Assembly (NCBI RefSeq): GCF_000420405.1
Contig: NZ_ATUW01000002.1
Location: 124,001-188,000, forward strand
Origin: Winkia neuii subsp. neuii DSM 8576
Lineage (GTDB): Bacteria; Actinomycetota; Actinomycetes; Actinomycetales; Actinomycetaceae
Reading direction: 5' to 3'
Length of the DNA stretch: 64,000 nt
The notes under the pieces are model-generated. The model was not told the origin of the DNA. It made no database searches and saw only the letters and a list, made by a program, of their open reading frames with translations. Positions 27,043-37,165 of the stretch are shown piece by piece; within the stretch, counting starts at the first letter, position 1; each line of letters starts with the position of its first letter. The position numbers and the translations under genes were made by a program.

Positions 27043-27851
27043 CTCAAAGAATACGTGGCCACGAGCGGGGCGTGGTCCGACCAACGAGAATCGTGCCCAC
27101 TAGCCCGGTCCACCCTAGTTGGCCCGGCCAGGGCCAAGGCCTCGTCAGTGACCATCTGGTAGTCTATGCGCCACCCCGCATCGTTGTCGAAAGCCCGCCC
27201 TCTAAAAGACCACCAGGTGTAAGGAGCTCTAACGCCCTCACCTAACTTAGTGCGGGTCAGATCGTGCCAACGCCCACTCATCCAACCATCCAGATAGGCG
27301 ATCTCGGAATCCAACACCCCCGAGCGCTTGTTATGATTCGGCTTCCAATTCTTAATGTCAAACTCCGAGCGCACAACGTTAAAGTCACCCGCCACAACAC
27401 AGGCGCCCTGCAGCTGCTCCAGACGGGGCCCCACCTTAGCCAGGTAAGCCATTTTCTGTTCCTGCTTAGGAGTATCCAACTCCCCAGAATGCAAGTACGC
27501 CGACACCAGCGTGAACGGGCAGGCATTGCCGTTTCCATCCGCCGTGTCCAAAGTCAGCTCCACCCAACGCCCAGAATCTACATCGGACTCGCCCTCGTAC
27601 AAATAGTCGCGACTTGAAAGCACCGGCGCATCAGCCTTCACAGCGATGGCGACCCCGGCCCTCCCCTTCAGCCGACACGGCACGGTGACCACCCGCCAAG
27701 CAGGACCAAAAAGGTCCGCGGCAATCTGCTGGTCGGCACGCACCTCCTGCACCAGCACCACATCCGGAGCAGCCGAATCGAGCCACCCCTCGATACCCTT
27801 GCGGAAGGCCGCACGAATCCCGTTTACATTTATAGAAGCAACAGTTAGCAC
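27033..27851 (-). CDS. xth: Exodeoxyribonuclease III (AP endonuclease)
   Basis: 272 residues, exonuclease/endonuclease/phosphatase fold. Landmarks are ASINVNGIRAAFRKG (metal Asn), VLVQEVRADQ (metal Glu), GDFNVVRSEFDIKNWKPN (Asp/Asn pair), the YTWWSFRGRAFDNDAGWRIDY block and the terminal SDHAPLVATY His. It cleaves abasic sites during base excision repair. The start abuts the end of the BMP lipoprotein gene directly upstream (27852), so the two are probably co-transcribed. Confidence 0.94.
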   Translation of the reverse strand: MLTVASINVNGIRAAFRKGIEGWLDSAAPDVVLVQEVRADQQIAADLFGPAWRVVTVPCRLKGRAGVAIAVKADAPVLSSRDYLYEGESDVDSGRWVELTLDTADGNGNACPFTLVSAYLHSGELDTPKQEQKMAYLAKVGPRLEQLQGACVVAGDFNVVRSEFDIKNWKPNHNKRSGVLDSEIAYLDGWMSGRWHDLTRTKLGEGVRAPYTWWSFRGRAFDNDAGWRIDYQMVTDEALALAGPTRVDRASGHDSRWSDHAPLVATYSLSYR

Positions 27852-28925
27852 CTATTCCCCCTGCAAAATGGAAGACTGAACGCGAATTTGCCCCTTCTTC
27901 ACCTGAGTTAGAAGTTCCCTAACCTCTTCCTTCAGCTGCGGCGTAAGCTTAGAATCGTAAGCCCCATAGCCGGCCAGGGCCAATCCCCCGTTTTCTAAGG
28001 TGCCCACCCAAGCTCCCGCAGAGTCAGACGAGGCCGTAGACCCCTCGACCACAGCCTGCACTCCGCGATCTACCCGCTTCAACACCGAGGTCACAAAATG
28101 ATCCTTCTGCTCCGGATGCTTCCTTGCCCCATCTGCAGAAACCCAAATAATTCCCAAATCGCGATTGTTTCCGATCTTCGCCAAAGTACCTTCAGAGGCC
28201 GCACCAGCAATGGGCACAATTACCCCCGCCTTCTTATCCAACAGAGACTGGGTAAGCTGGCCTGCCTTCTCCTTATTGACAAAATCGCCCACGGCAAGCA
28301 CGGACTTGCCATCCGGCTCCCACCCCTGCAGCGACACCGAAGTGCCCTTGGCGTCGTTGTACCGGTCGATCCCCTCGGCCAAGCCGGAAGCGGCCGCCTG
28401 CGTAAACTCATTTACCTGGCCCACATAAGTACCGACGAGACCAGTAGTGGTGGTACCCGCCGCCAAATAGCCCGCCAAAAACATTCCCTGGGCAGTATCG
28501 AATAGGATCGGGCGAACGTTATCTAGCTCAACGGTTTTCCCATTTAGCGTTGGGCGAGCGTCGACGAGGGCAAAACGCGAATCCTGGTGGGCCTTAGCCA
28601 CCTTCCCCACAGCCTCCGACATCTGAGCACCGACGGCCACCACAATCGAACACTTATCAGCAACAGCCTTCTGCAACACCTGCTGGTAGTCCGAAGACGA
28701 TTTAGCTTCGTAAACCTGAGTCTTAGGTGCCTTCTTAGCTGTGCGCACAGACTCAAGGCCAGCTACAGACGCCTCATTGAGCCCCCCGTCTTTGGGACCT
28801 GCCTGATTTGTAACCAGACAGGCCTTATCCAAAGACGCAGGCTCAGCCGCCTTTTGCCCACCAGAGCAAGCGGCAAACGAGAAGCTAAGCGCCGCGATAA
28901 CGGTCAGAACAAGTGCTTTACGCAT
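27852..28925 (-). CDS. BMP-family lipoprotein, probable nucleoside/purine-binding protein
   Basis: 357 residues. The lipoprotein signal peptide MRKALVLTVIAALSFSFAAC ends in a good lipobox. The mature part follows the BMP/Med pattern: GPKDGGLNEASVAGLESV, SIVVAVGAQMSEAVGKVAKAHQDSRFALVDA, AQGMFLAGYLAAGTTTTGLVGTYVG and VIVPIAGAASEGTLAKIG. These are substrate-binding parts of nucleoside ABC importers; no transporter genes are adjacent. It follows folD by 32 bp and may be in the glyA-folD transcript, which would place it under ZTP control (inference). Confidence 0.9.
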   Translation of the reverse strand: MRKALVLTVIAALSFSFAACSGGQKAAEPASLDKACLVTNQAGPKDGGLNEASVAGLESVRTAKKAPKTQVYEAKSSSDYQQVLQKAVADKCSIVVAVGAQMSEAVGKVAKAHQDSRFALVDARPTLNGKTVELDNVRPILFDTAQGMFLAGYLAAGTTTTGLVGTYVGQVNEFTQAAASGLAEGIDRYNDAKGTSVSLQGWEPDGKSVLAVGDFVNKEKAGQLTQSLLDKKAGVIVPIAGAASEGTLAKIGNNRDLGIIWVSADGARKHPEQKDHFVTSVLKRVDRGVQAVVEGSTASSDSAGAWVGTLENGGLALAGYGAYDSKLTPQLKEEVRELLTQVKKGQIRVQSSILQGE

Positions 28926-28957
28926 AGGGGCTCCTTAGAAAGTACACTGCCCCCATG

Positions 28958-29851
28958 TTAACTGCGCTCGGCAGCTTCCACCACGTTTGCAAGTAAGAAG
29001 ACCCGAGTCATTGGCCCCACCCCGCCGGGATTAGGCGAGATCTTTCCGGCAACTTGGTCTACGCCCTCGGCAACGTCACCAGCAATTTTCGACTTGCCGG
29101 AAACCGGATCGGTAGTGCGTGAAACCCCCACATCAAATACGGCCGCTCCGGGGGCAACCATGTCCGCAGTGATGAGATTCGCCACGCCGGCAGCCGACAC
29201 CACAATGTCGGCGGCACGTACGTGCTCGGCCAAGTTGCGGGTACCAATGTGGCAACAAGTGACCGTGGAATTGCAGTCCTTGCGCCCCAATAGCAGCCCC
29301 AGCGGCCGCCCCACCGTAAGTCCCTGACCGACCAGGCAAACGTTAGCCCCATCAAAATTCACGCCGTTGCGCCTACCCAACTCGACAATCCCACGAGGAG
29401 TGCAAGGTAACGGGGAATCCACGGTGGTGCCCACCCGCAGAACCAGCCTTCCCAAATTCACAGGATGCAACCCGTCGGCGTCCTTTTGCGGATCAATAGC
29501 CTCCAAAACGGCATTGGTGTCAACCTGATTAGGCAACGGCAACTGCACAATAAAGCCGGTTACTGCCGGATCATTGTTCATCTGCTCGACTGCCGCCATA
29601 ACCTGGGCGTGGCTGGCCGTAGCAGGCAACTCGATGCGGTGGGAGGTAATACCCACCTCAGCACAGTCACGATGCTTACCAGCAACGTATTTCCTGGAAC
29701 CGGGGTCCTCACCCACCAAAATAGTGCCTAGCCCCGGAATGCGGCCCTTCTTCTTTAATGTCTCGACGCGCACCGCGAGCTCGGCCTTAATTTGGCTGGC
29801 CGCGGCGGTCCCGTCCATAAGGGAGGCGGGACCATCCCACGGATAGCGCAC
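28958..29851 (-). CDS. folD: Methylenetetrahydrofolate dehydrogenase/cyclohydrolase
   Basis: 297 residues. [14 protein letters not shown] contains the catalytic Lys, [13 protein letters not shown] is the family signature, [10 protein letters not shown] binds folate and [15 protein letters not shown] is the NADP-binding region; [14 protein letters not shown] closes the protein. FolD interconverts methylene-, methenyl- and 10-formyl-tetrahydrofolate. The GTG at 29851 overlaps the glyA stop (TAGTG), giving coupled translation; an internal ATG at 29818 is possible but would leave an unusually short N-terminus. glyA-folD makes one one-carbon operon behind the ZTP riboswitch. Confidence 0.95.
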   Translation of the reverse strand: MRYPWDGPASLMDGTAAASQIKAELAVRVETLKKKGRIPGLGTILVGEDPGSRKYVAGKHRDCAEVGITSHRIELPATASHAQVMAAVEQMNNDPAVTGFIVQLPLPNQVDTNAVLEAIDPQKDADGLHPVNLGRLVLRVGTTVDSPLPCTPRGIVELGRRNGVNFDGANVCLVGQGLTVGRPLGLLLGRKDCNSTVTCCHIGTRNLAEHVRAADIVVSAAGVANLITADMVAPGAAVFDVGVSRTTDPVSGKSKIAGDVAEGVDQVAGKISPNPGGVGPMTRVFLLANVVEAAERS

Positions 29852-31134
29852 TAGCCGAGTTCGGGGTACAGCGGGTACTTCGCCGTCAGCTTGTCGACGC
29901 GGGCGCGCAGACCGGCCTCGTCAATTTCCTGCCCGGCAGCTCCCTGCACCAGAGCCGTAGCGATAATGTCGGCAACTTCCGTAAAATCATCTTTACCCAG
30001 CCCGCGCGTAGCCAGGGCGGGAGTGCCAATGCGCAAGCCAGAAGAAACTGAAGCCGGGCGCGGATCGAAGGGAACCGTGTTGCGGTTTACGGTAATACCC
30101 ACCCGGTGAAGCAGGTCTTCGCCCTCTTGCCCATTGAGCCGAGAATTGCGCAAATCCACAAGCACAAGATGGACGTCAGTTCCCCCCGTCAGCAAGCTAA
30201 TCCCCTGATCAGCTACATCTTTTTGACAGAGCCGTGCGGCGAGGATTCTAGCCCCTTCAAGAGTGCGTTCCTGGCGGTCCCTGAATTCTGGGGAGGCAGC
30301 CAACTTCATCGCCACAGCCTTGGCGGCAACCACATGCATCAGAGGGCCACCCTGCTGGCCTGGGAACACCGCAGAGTTGAGCTTCTTAGCAAGCTTAGTG
30401 TCGCGCGAGAGGATCATGCCGGAACGGGGGCCGCCCAGAGTCTTGTGCACGGTAGTAGAAACCACATCTGAGTACGGCACCGGGGAGGGGTGCAAGCCAG
30501 CCGCAACCAACCCCGCAAAGTGAGCCATGTCGGTCCACAGGTAAGCGCCGACCTCGTCTGCTATAGCGCGGAACGCCTTGAAGTCGATGTGGCGCGGGTA
30601 GGCGGACCAACCAGCGATGATGACCTTGGGCTTGTGCTCGAGCGCGAGCTGGCGCACCTGATCCATGTCGATCCGCAGGGTTTCTTTATCAACGCCGTAT
30701 GCGGCAACGTTGTAAAGGCGACCCGAGAAGTTGATCTTCATGCCGTGAGTTAGGTGACCGCCCTGGTCGAGGGCGAGGCCCATGATGGTATCGCCCGGTT
30801 TGGCGAGTGCGTGCAGCACGGCGGCATTCGCCTGCGCCCCCGAGTGGGGCTGTACGTTCACATATTCGGCGCCGAAGAGCTCTTTGGCCCTGTCGATGGC
30901 CAGCTGTTCAACTACGTCAACATGCTCGCAGCCACCATAGTAGCGGCGCCCCGGGTAGCCTTCGGCATACTTGTTCGTGAGGACGGAGCCCTGACATTCG
31001 AGCACTGCCTGGGGAACGAAATTTTCCGAGGCGATCATTTCGAGCGTGGAGCGCTGGCGGTCCAGTTCCGCATCCACCGCCTCTTTAATTTGCGGGTCTA
31101 GTTCAGCTAGGGATTGCTGCAGGGGGTCAGTCAA
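29851..31134 (-). CDS. glyA: Serine hydroxymethyltransferase (TTG start)
   Basis: 427 residues. Landmarks are [36 protein letters not shown], the [16 protein letters not shown] cluster and the PLP-lysine motif [16 protein letters not shown]. It converts serine and tetrahydrofolate to glycine and methylene-THF. The start is a TTG at 31132-31134 preceded by GGAGG at 31140-31144. That ribosome binding site lies at the edge of a stem formed with the upstream riboswitch, so translation initiation is probably the control point. folD follows with a one-base overlap. Confidence 0.96.
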   Translation of the reverse strand: MTDPLQQSLAELDPQIKEAVDAELDRQRSTLEMIASENFVPQAVLECQGSVLTNKYAEGYPGRRYYGGCEHVDVVEQLAIDRAKELFGAEYVNVQPHSGAQANAAVLHALAKPGDTIMGLALDQGGHLTHGMKINFSGRLYNVAAYGVDKETLRIDMDQVRQLALEHKPKVIIAGWSAYPRHIDFKAFRAIADEVGAYLWTDMAHFAGLVAAGLHPSPVPYSDVVSTTVHKTLGGPRSGMILSRDTKLAKKLNSAVFPGQQGGPLMHVVAAKAVAMKLAASPEFRDRQERTLEGARILAARLCQKDVADQGISLLTGGTDVHLVLVDLRNSRLNGQEGEDLLHRVGITVNRNTVPFDPRPASVSSGLRIGTPALATRGLGKDDFTEVADIIATALVQGAAGQEIDEAGLRARVDKLTAKYPLYPELG

Positions 31135-31139
31135 TTTAT

Positions 31140-31250
31140 CCTCCAGTCGCGGTACGAAGTGTTCCAGGCACCAGCCCAGGCGAGCGACTGGGTGCCTTTT
31201 TCAATGCCGCTCCCCGGTGGTGTCCACCTTAGGCGCCAGTTGCGACGGCT
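31140..31250 (-). ncRNA. ZTP riboswitch (pfl motif) with ribosome-binding-site masking platform
   Basis: Read on the minus strand, the leader carries the ZTP aptamer landmarks in order. They are a P1 arm at 31242-31249, ACTGGCG at 31234-31240, the GGTGGACACCACC hairpin at 31216-31228, the conserved GGGGAGCGGC at 31206-31215, and after an A-rich linker the hallmark CGCCTGGGC at 31174-31182. The last element sits in a hairpin closed by GGCACC/GGTGCC (31168-31196). The segment CCAGTCGC (31184-31191) can pair instead with GCGACTGG (31143-31150), which abuts the GGAGG of glyA. Ligand binding should favour the aptamer hairpin and free the ribosome binding site (inferred ON switch). Known ZTP riboswitches control folD, glyA and purine genes, which fits. 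Confidence 0.92.
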
Positions 31251-31285
31251 CAAGGGTATCTCAAGGGGCGCCTTCCGCGCCACAC

Positions 31286-31422
31286 AGTGAACGTACACTT
31301 AAAAATTTCGGCGCCTTCGTAGTGAACGTACACTTAAGAGCCCGCCCTTAGAAGTGCGCCTACCCCTGGAACTAGTGAACGTACACTTAAAATTTTTGCC
31401 GCTACAGTGAACGTACACTTAA
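31286..31422 (+). repeat. Four direct copies of the 17-bp repeat
   Basis: AGTGAACGTACACTTAA occurs at 31286-31302, 31321-31337, 31374-31390 and 31406-31422, all in the same orientation, with unequal 18-, 36- and 15-base spacers. The copies fill the space between the purU stop and the glyA riboswitch, in the presumed glyA promoter region. These are the leftmost copies in the window. Confidence 0.95.
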
Positions 31423-31427
31423 AAAAA

Positions 31428-32291
31428 TTAGGAGAAAACCACCGTACGAGCGCCATTTAGCAGCACCCTGTGCTCCGCGTGGAACTTCACCGCCCTCGCT
31501 AGCACGCGCCGCTCCACATCTTGTCCAAGGCGCACCATGTCCAGCGTTGAATCCGCATGATCGACTCTAGTCACATCCTGTTCAATAATCGGACCTTCAT
31601 CTAGATCCGCCGTAACATAGTGGGCAGTCGCCCCAATTAGCTTCACCCCGCGTGCATGAGCCTGCGCATAAGGACGCGCTCCCTTAAATGACGGCAAAAA
31701 CGAATGATGAATATTGATCACAGAGCCCGCCAGCCTTCGACAAATGCTGTCGCTCAGAATTTGCATATAACGCGCCAGCACAACTAATTCGACGCCCTCC
31801 GCATCAATTAGTTCAAGCAACTCAGCTTCAACCTGTGCCTTATTTTGATTGGTAACAGGCTTGCAAATAAAAGGAACCGAATGAAACTGAGCAATAGGCG
31901 CCAGATCAGGATGATTACCCACCACAGCAACAACTTCAATCGGCAACCCCTGAAAGTCCTGCCTGTACAACAGATCAGCGAGACAGTGCCCTTCCTTAGA
32001 CACCATTAAAATCGTACGCACTCGCTTCCCTGCCGAATACAACTTCCACTGCATAGAAAACGACTCGGCAACGCGGCTAATCCCGCTCTCTAAAGTTTCA
32101 ACCCCGCTGGCACAGGAAATTTCAACCCTCATAAAAAATAGGCCGCTTTCCGGATCCCCAAACTGCTGAGACTGAACAACATTTCCGCCACCACGTGCAA
32201 TCGCGCCGGTTACAGCATGTACGATGCCTGGCCTATCCTTACACGAAATAGTTAAAACAAAATCATCTTTAGAGGTCGATTCACTAATCAT
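31428..32291 (-). CDS. purU: Formyltetrahydrofolate deformylase
   Basis: 287 residues. An N-terminal ACT domain (VLTISCKDRPGIVHAVTGAIA, about 12-32) precedes a formyltransferase-fold hydrolase domain with VINIHHSFLPSFKGARPYAQAHARGVKLIGATAHYV (broken here around residues 190-225) and LDEGPIIEQDVTRVDH. PurU releases formate from 10-formyl-THF and balances the C1 pool, linking it to glyA-folD next door. It is separated from glyA by the repeat array and riboswitch, so it is probably a separate transcript. A 68-bp gap separates it from the sugar-transport genes. Confidence 0.94.
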   Translation of the reverse strand: MISESTSKDDFVLTISCKDRPGIVHAVTGAIARGGGNVVQSQQFGDPESGLFFMRVEISCASGVETLESGISRVAESFSMQWKLYSAGKRVRTILMVSKEGHCLADLLYRQDFQGLPIEVVAVVGNHPDLAPIAQFHSVPFICKPVTNQNKAQVEAELLELIDAEGVELVVLARYMQILSDSICRRLAGSVINIHHSFLPSFKGARPYAQAHARGVKLIGATAHYVTADLDEGPIIEQDVTRVDHADSTLDMVRLGQDVERRVLARAVKFHAEHRVLLNGARTVVFS

Positions 32292-32359
32292 GGCGATAGC
32301 CTACCCTGACCCAAGGCAAAATCCCGCAACCAGGGCAGGCTACCGCACAAAACGTCATT

Positions 32360-33253
32360 TTATCCTTTGACCGATCCCGACATCATTCCCGACACGAAGT
32401 ACTTTCCAAGGAAGATATAAACGAGTAATGTGGGCGCGGAAGCTATGAGGGCGCCCGCCATCGAGCCGCCATAGTCCGCCATGATCGAGCCGTGCGCCAA
32501 CTCATTCAGCGCTAGAGTTACAGGCCCCGTCTGAGCAGACCCGCCAAAAAATAGGGCGAACAAGAAATCATTCCACGCCTGAGTAAACTGCCAGATAATT
32601 ACTACCACGAACGACGTGACAGAAATAGGCAAAACCACCGAAAAGTAGGTACGCAACATCCCCGCTCCATCTACCCTGGCAGCCTCCACCAGTTCCTCAG
32701 GGACAGACTCATAGTAGTTTCTGAAGATAAGCGTGCAGATAGGAACGCCATAGACTATATGCAATACCATCAAAGCTGGAATACCAAAGGGCGTTACTCC
32801 TAAAGCCTGTCCCGCTCCAACCACTAATTTCATGAGTGGAATCATAACCGCCTGATAAGGGATGAACATACCAAATAATATCAGGGTGAAAACTATATTA
32901 GCTCCCGGAAATTTCCACCGGCTGAGCACAAAACCATTAGCCGAGCCAAGCATGGCAGAAATAATAGATGAGGGGATTACCAGTATTAGCGATCTACCGA
33001 TTCCACCTTTTAGCGCATTCCACGCCCTCATCCAATTATCCACATTCCAATCTTTAGGAAGTGACCAGGCGCTGGCCGGACTAACCTCCGCCCCGCTTTT
33101 AAAAGACGTTACGATAAGCACATACACCGGTATTAAAACGAGGCACAAAATCATCGCAAGCACAAAGTAACGCAGCGCATTCGAAATCCTCGATGTGCCC
33201 TTCCTCCTAGGTGACGCAGATTGCAGAGTCTTTGCTTCAAGCTTTGCGCTCAT
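32360..33253 (-). CDS. Sugar ABC transporter permease (MalG type)
   Basis: 297 residues with six predicted membrane segments and a basic N-terminal tail. The CUT1 EAA-loop motif is EELVEAARVDGAGMLRTYFSVVLPIS. LFFGGSAQTGPVTLALNELAHG is typical of MalG-like subunits. It pairs with the MalF-like protein encoded just upstream (4-base overlap) to form a carbohydrate importer channel. No ATPase gene is linked, so a shared MsiK-type ATPase elsewhere probably powers it. Confidence 0.93.
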   Translation of the reverse strand: MSAKLEAKTLQSASPRRKGTSRISNALRYFVLAMILCLVLIPVYVLIVTSFKSGAEVSPASAWSLPKDWNVDNWMRAWNALKGGIGRSLILVIPSSIISAMLGSANGFVLSRWKFPGANIVFTLILFGMFIPYQAVMIPLMKLVVGAGQALGVTPFGIPALMVLHIVYGVPICTLIFRNYYESVPEELVEAARVDGAGMLRTYFSVVLPISVTSFVVVIIWQFTQAWNDFLFALFFGGSAQTGPVTLALNELAHGSIMADYGGSMAGALIASAPTLLVYIFLGKYFVSGMMSGSVKG

Positions 33254-34194
33254 CGAGTATTCCTCCCCCTTGCATCATGAATCAAATAAGGGATAACTAG
33301 GGCCGCAACCACAAGTAGCAACACCGTACCAATTGCAGCAGCACGGGAATGATCGTTCACAGTCATCGCGTTGTACATGTCCACAGCCGGAACAAATGTC
33401 TGATACCAGTTTTTATCCGCTATTGCCATGATTAGATCGAAAGATTTTAATGACATATGCCCAATAATAATTATTGCCGACAGAGCTACAGGAGTTAGCT
33501 GTGGGAAAATAATATTCTTATACAATTGCCACTCGTTCGCGCCGTCGATACGTGCCGCCTCGCGCAACTCATCAGGAATGCCCCGAAAACCTGCGAGAAA
33601 CAAGGCCATTATGTACCCGGACAGCTGCCAGATAGCGGGTATTGCAACCGCAAGAATTGCCCACCGCTGCGAAGAGATCCAGCTGTTCTGCAAAAATCCA
33701 AGGCCAATAGACTGGAACAGTCGGTTCAGCCCGGAGGCATCAGCTCCTTGGCCCGAATTCAGCAGCCAGCGCCACACAACACCCGAGGCAATAAACGATA
33801 CAGCCATTGGGAACATGTATACGGACCGGAAAAAACTGTCCCCTTTTATAGGCCGTTCCAAAAGCCACGCCCACAGGAACCCCAAGATCAAAGTCCCCAG
33901 AAGAAACACAATAGTAAACACTATCAAATTTCTAAAAGACCATAGAAAGTCAGGATTATTAAAGAGGGCGACGAAATTATCTAGCCCCACAAAATGAACC
34001 GGGTCCGCGCCATTAAGTTGTCCCGCCGTATGATTGTCTAAAAGCGAAGTATAAATGTTGGTGCCGATGAGTCCATAGACAAAGAATCCAACCAGTATCA
34101 CGGAAGGACTTATCAATAAGAGTGCTGGCCCCCACTGCTTTATACCACCAACTGATCTTTTCCGTTTATACTTTTTTATTTCTACTGTTGACAT
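33250..34194 (-). CDS. Sugar ABC transporter permease (MalF type)
   Basis: 314 residues with six membrane segments. The EAA motif is PDELREAARIDGANEWQLYKNIIFPQLTPV. The N-terminal basic stretch (KKYKRKRSVGGIKQWG) precedes the first segment. It follows the binding-protein gene after a 60-bp gap that holds a strong hairpin, and overlaps the second permease gene by four bases. Sugar specificity cannot be read, although the binding protein looks glucose/mannose-type. Confidence 0.93.
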   Translation of the reverse strand: MSTVEIKKYKRKRSVGGIKQWGPALLLISPSVILVGFFVYGLIGTNIYTSLLDNHTAGQLNGADPVHFVGLDNFVALFNNPDFLWSFRNLIVFTIVFLLGTLILGFLWAWLLERPIKGDSFFRSVYMFPMAVSFIASGVVWRWLLNSGQGADASGLNRLFQSIGLGFLQNSWISSQRWAILAVAIPAIWQLSGYIMALFLAGFRGIPDELREAARIDGANEWQLYKNIIFPQLTPVALSAIIIIGHMSLKSFDLIMAIADKNWYQTFVPAVDMYNAMTVNDHSRAAAIGTVLLLVVAALVIPYLIHDARGRNTR

Positions 34195-34208
34195 GGCAAA
34201 TCCTCATG

Positions 34209-34238
34209 ATTGGGGGTGGGACTAACCCCACCCCCAAT
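34209..34238 (-). terminator. Hairpin between binding-protein and permease genes
   Basis: A perfect 12-bp stem (ATTGGGGGTGGG and its complement) with a 6-base loop lies between the binding-protein stop and the first permease start. Such hairpins usually protect or partly terminate the message so that the binding protein is made in excess of the membrane parts. Confidence 0.7.
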
Positions 34239-34254
34239 ACTTGTAAGGCAGCAA

Positions 34255-35553
34255 CTACTTTGTTTCTGCCAACTTCGCGAATTGTTCCTGCAGCTGTTTC
34301 GCATCAAAATTGCCCGCAGTGAACTTTCCTAGGCCTTCCTTCTTCATAGATTCTGTCACCTTCAAAGGCAGCGCTGCCCCGTGTGCAACAGACGAAACAA
34401 TTTTGTCCTCGCTGAAAGACTTCATGGCGCTCTTCTGGTAATCGCTAAACTTAGCTTTTTCGTCCTCGCTAAGATCCGCGCGCGCAGGAAGGGATCCCTT
34501 CACAGAATTGAAAGCAATCTGTCCCTCTTTAGAGGAAATAGTATCGAGCCACGCCTTGGTGCCTCCCGCATGCTTTGCTCCCACGGGCATAGTGAACGAA
34601 TCCGCAAGAAAGTCGAATACGCCCTCGGTCCCGGGCACCGGCCAGGCAAAGTAGTCCTTACCCATCTTTTTCCCAGCAGCATCAAAAGCAGGAGGAGTCC
34701 AATCGCCCATAACAGTGTAAGCCTGACTTCCATCGTTATTTATGACGCCTTTCATTGCGGGCTCCCAATCTTCATTTAGAAGGGACGGATCAGCATATTC
34801 CATAATCTTCTTATAATGCTCGAAGGCTTTAGTTACGTCCGCCGAATGCCAATCACCTTTTCCATCCATGAGCGCCTGGTATCCGTCAGCTCCCATGTCC
34901 GCTATCAAAATCGTTTCGAGCAGGTGCAACTGCCACGTGGAATTCCCCACCGCCATCGGATACTTGACTCCCGACTTCTTCAGCTTTTCCATATCGGCGA
35001 TCCAAGACTCGATGTTCGCAGGTGCTTTCGAAGGATCTATGCCAGCCTTATCCAAAGCCGCCTTCGAGACCCAAGTAACATTCGCTCGATGTATATTCGA
35101 GGGCACAGAGTAGATCTTTCCGTCAACAGTTAGGCGCTCAATCAAATCTTTGGGGAAAGCGTCGCGAAGTTTGAGTTCGTCATAAAGTCCCGAAAGGTCT
35201 TCGAGGTAGCCGGCTTTGATGTCCTCGCTAATCTCGGCACCAGCGTGAGCTTGATAGGTGTCAGGCGGGTTCTTGGCGGCAAGATCAGCCTGCAGCTTCT
35301 GCTTCGCCTGGTCACCACCCCCACCAGAAACAGCCTGACTCTGGAATTTCGTATCGGGGTGCTGCTTCTGCATAACTTTCTGTAGTGCAGCGAGGCCCTC
35401 TTTTTCAGAACCAGCTGACCACCAAGTCACAACATCCACCTGGGAGGCATCCTCCTTACCTCCGCTCGAAGTCTTAGCCTCGTTACCACCGCCACAAGCG
35501 GTAAGAGAGAGGGACAGTGCGGCTACTCCAGCTAGCGCTACTAATTTACGCAT
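34255..35553 (-). CDS. Sugar ABC transporter substrate-binding lipoprotein
   Basis: 432 residues. The signal peptide MRKLVALAGVAALSLSLTAC has a lipobox with Cys20, followed by a Gly/Ser linker. The mature protein is a family 1 binding protein: VDVVTWWSAGSEKEGLAALQKV, NPPDTYQAHAGAEI, GKIYSVPSNIHRANVTWVSK and YTVMGDWTPPAF. This style resembles glucose/mannose-binding proteins rather than maltose-binding ones (weak inference). It heads a three-gene importer operon with both permeases. About 240 bp upstream on the minus strand begin three copies of the 17-bp repeat. Confidence 0.93.
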   Translation of the reverse strand: MRKLVALAGVAALSLSLTACGGGNEAKTSSGGKEDASQVDVVTWWSAGSEKEGLAALQKVMQKQHPDTKFQSQAVSGGGGDQAKQKLQADLAAKNPPDTYQAHAGAEISEDIKAGYLEDLSGLYDELKLRDAFPKDLIERLTVDGKIYSVPSNIHRANVTWVSKAALDKAGIDPSKAPANIESWIADMEKLKKSGVKYPMAVGNSTWQLHLLETILIADMGADGYQALMDGKGDWHSADVTKAFEHYKKIMEYADPSLLNEDWEPAMKGVINNDGSQAYTVMGDWTPPAFDAAGKKMGKDYFAWPVPGTEGVFDFLADSFTMPVGAKHAGGTKAWLDTISSKEGQIAFNSVKGSLPARADLSEDEKAKFSDYQKSAMKSFSEDKIVSSVAHGAALPLKVTESMKKEGLGKFTAGNFDAKQLQEQFAKLAETK

Positions 35554-35795
35554 TAATGCTCCTTTGCATTGGCGTTAGAGATGGGAAACCACGTCGTTTC
35601 CCCAGCTATCTCTTTGCGCGCCTATCTTATCCCATGCAGTTTTACGCTTTTGCCCCTTTCACATCAACGAGCCAAAATGTTTGCCCATATAACTTGTAAT
35701 AGCCGCGCGCCCTAGTCTAGGCCAGCAGCCACCTGGCGCAGCCGCCGAAGCGCCCAACGAAAACGCTCAAAGTACGCACACTGGCCCTCTGAAAT
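35554..35795. other. Promoter-bearing gap upstream of the binding-protein gene
   Basis: This 242-bp stretch upstream of the importer operon has no convincing gene. It is locally AT-rich (35690-35700 region with CATATAACTTGTAATAG), which could hold a promoter. I see no repressor operator that I can name. Confidence 0.4.
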
Positions 35796-35886
35796 AGTGA
35801 ACGTACACTTAATAAGGAGGCGCCACCCCCAAAATTAGTGAACGTACACCTTAGGTTCTCCCGCAAACTAGTGAACGTACACTTAA
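35796..35886 (+). repeat. Three direct copies of the 17-bp repeat
   Basis: Copies lie at 35796-35812, 35837-35853 (variant ending ACACCTTA) and 35870-35886, all in the same orientation. They sit just beyond the mdh terminator and upstream of the sugar importer operon. Confidence 0.95.
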
Positions 35887-35894
35887 AACGCAGC

Positions 35895-35927
35895 AAAAGG
35901 TCCCGGCGGGACACGCCCGCCGGGACC
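35895..35927 (-). terminator. mdh intrinsic terminator
   Basis: A perfect 12-bp GC-rich stem (GGTCCCGGCGGG and its complement, 35899-35927) with a 5-base loop is followed on the minus strand by TTTT. It lies 12 bp after the mdh stop. Confidence 0.85.
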
Positions 35928-35939
35928 CCTCAAAACTGA

Positions 35940-36935
<996 letters not shown>

Positions 36936-37059
36936 TCAAACTCCTTCGTGGATTAGGCGTTGCATACGCCCTGGCGTTGCGCCACGGTTAAAGGATAGAT
37001 CCGTCACTATCTTTTTTCTTCAGCATAAGTCCCACCACGCGTAATTTGTCCGTCAAAGT

Positions 37060-37076
37060 AGTGAACGTACACCTAA
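37060..37076 (+). repeat. Single 17-bp repeat copy (ACACCTAA variant)
   Basis: AGTGAACGTACACCTAA lies in the divergent gap between mdh and the PPK2 fusion gene, about 90 bp before the latter. This is the only divergent gap in the second half of the window that holds a copy. Confidence 0.95.
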
Positions 37077-37165
37077 CGTAGGAATTTATGGGGACGCAAA
37101 AATACAGTTGTGATGCGCCGGTGCATGCAGCCAAGTAAAGTGAAAATAGCTAGAAAGGTGGACCC

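Noticed and set aside
31286-31422. The four-copy repeat array as a CRISPR array
   Set aside because: Repeats are only 17 bp, spacers vary from 15 to 36 bp, there are no cas genes, and the same unit occurs singly, inverted and inside genes across 29 kb.
34209-34238. The GC-rich hairpin in the importer operon as a full terminator
   Set aside because: It lacks a clear U tract and lies between co-functional genes; partial termination or message protection is more likely.
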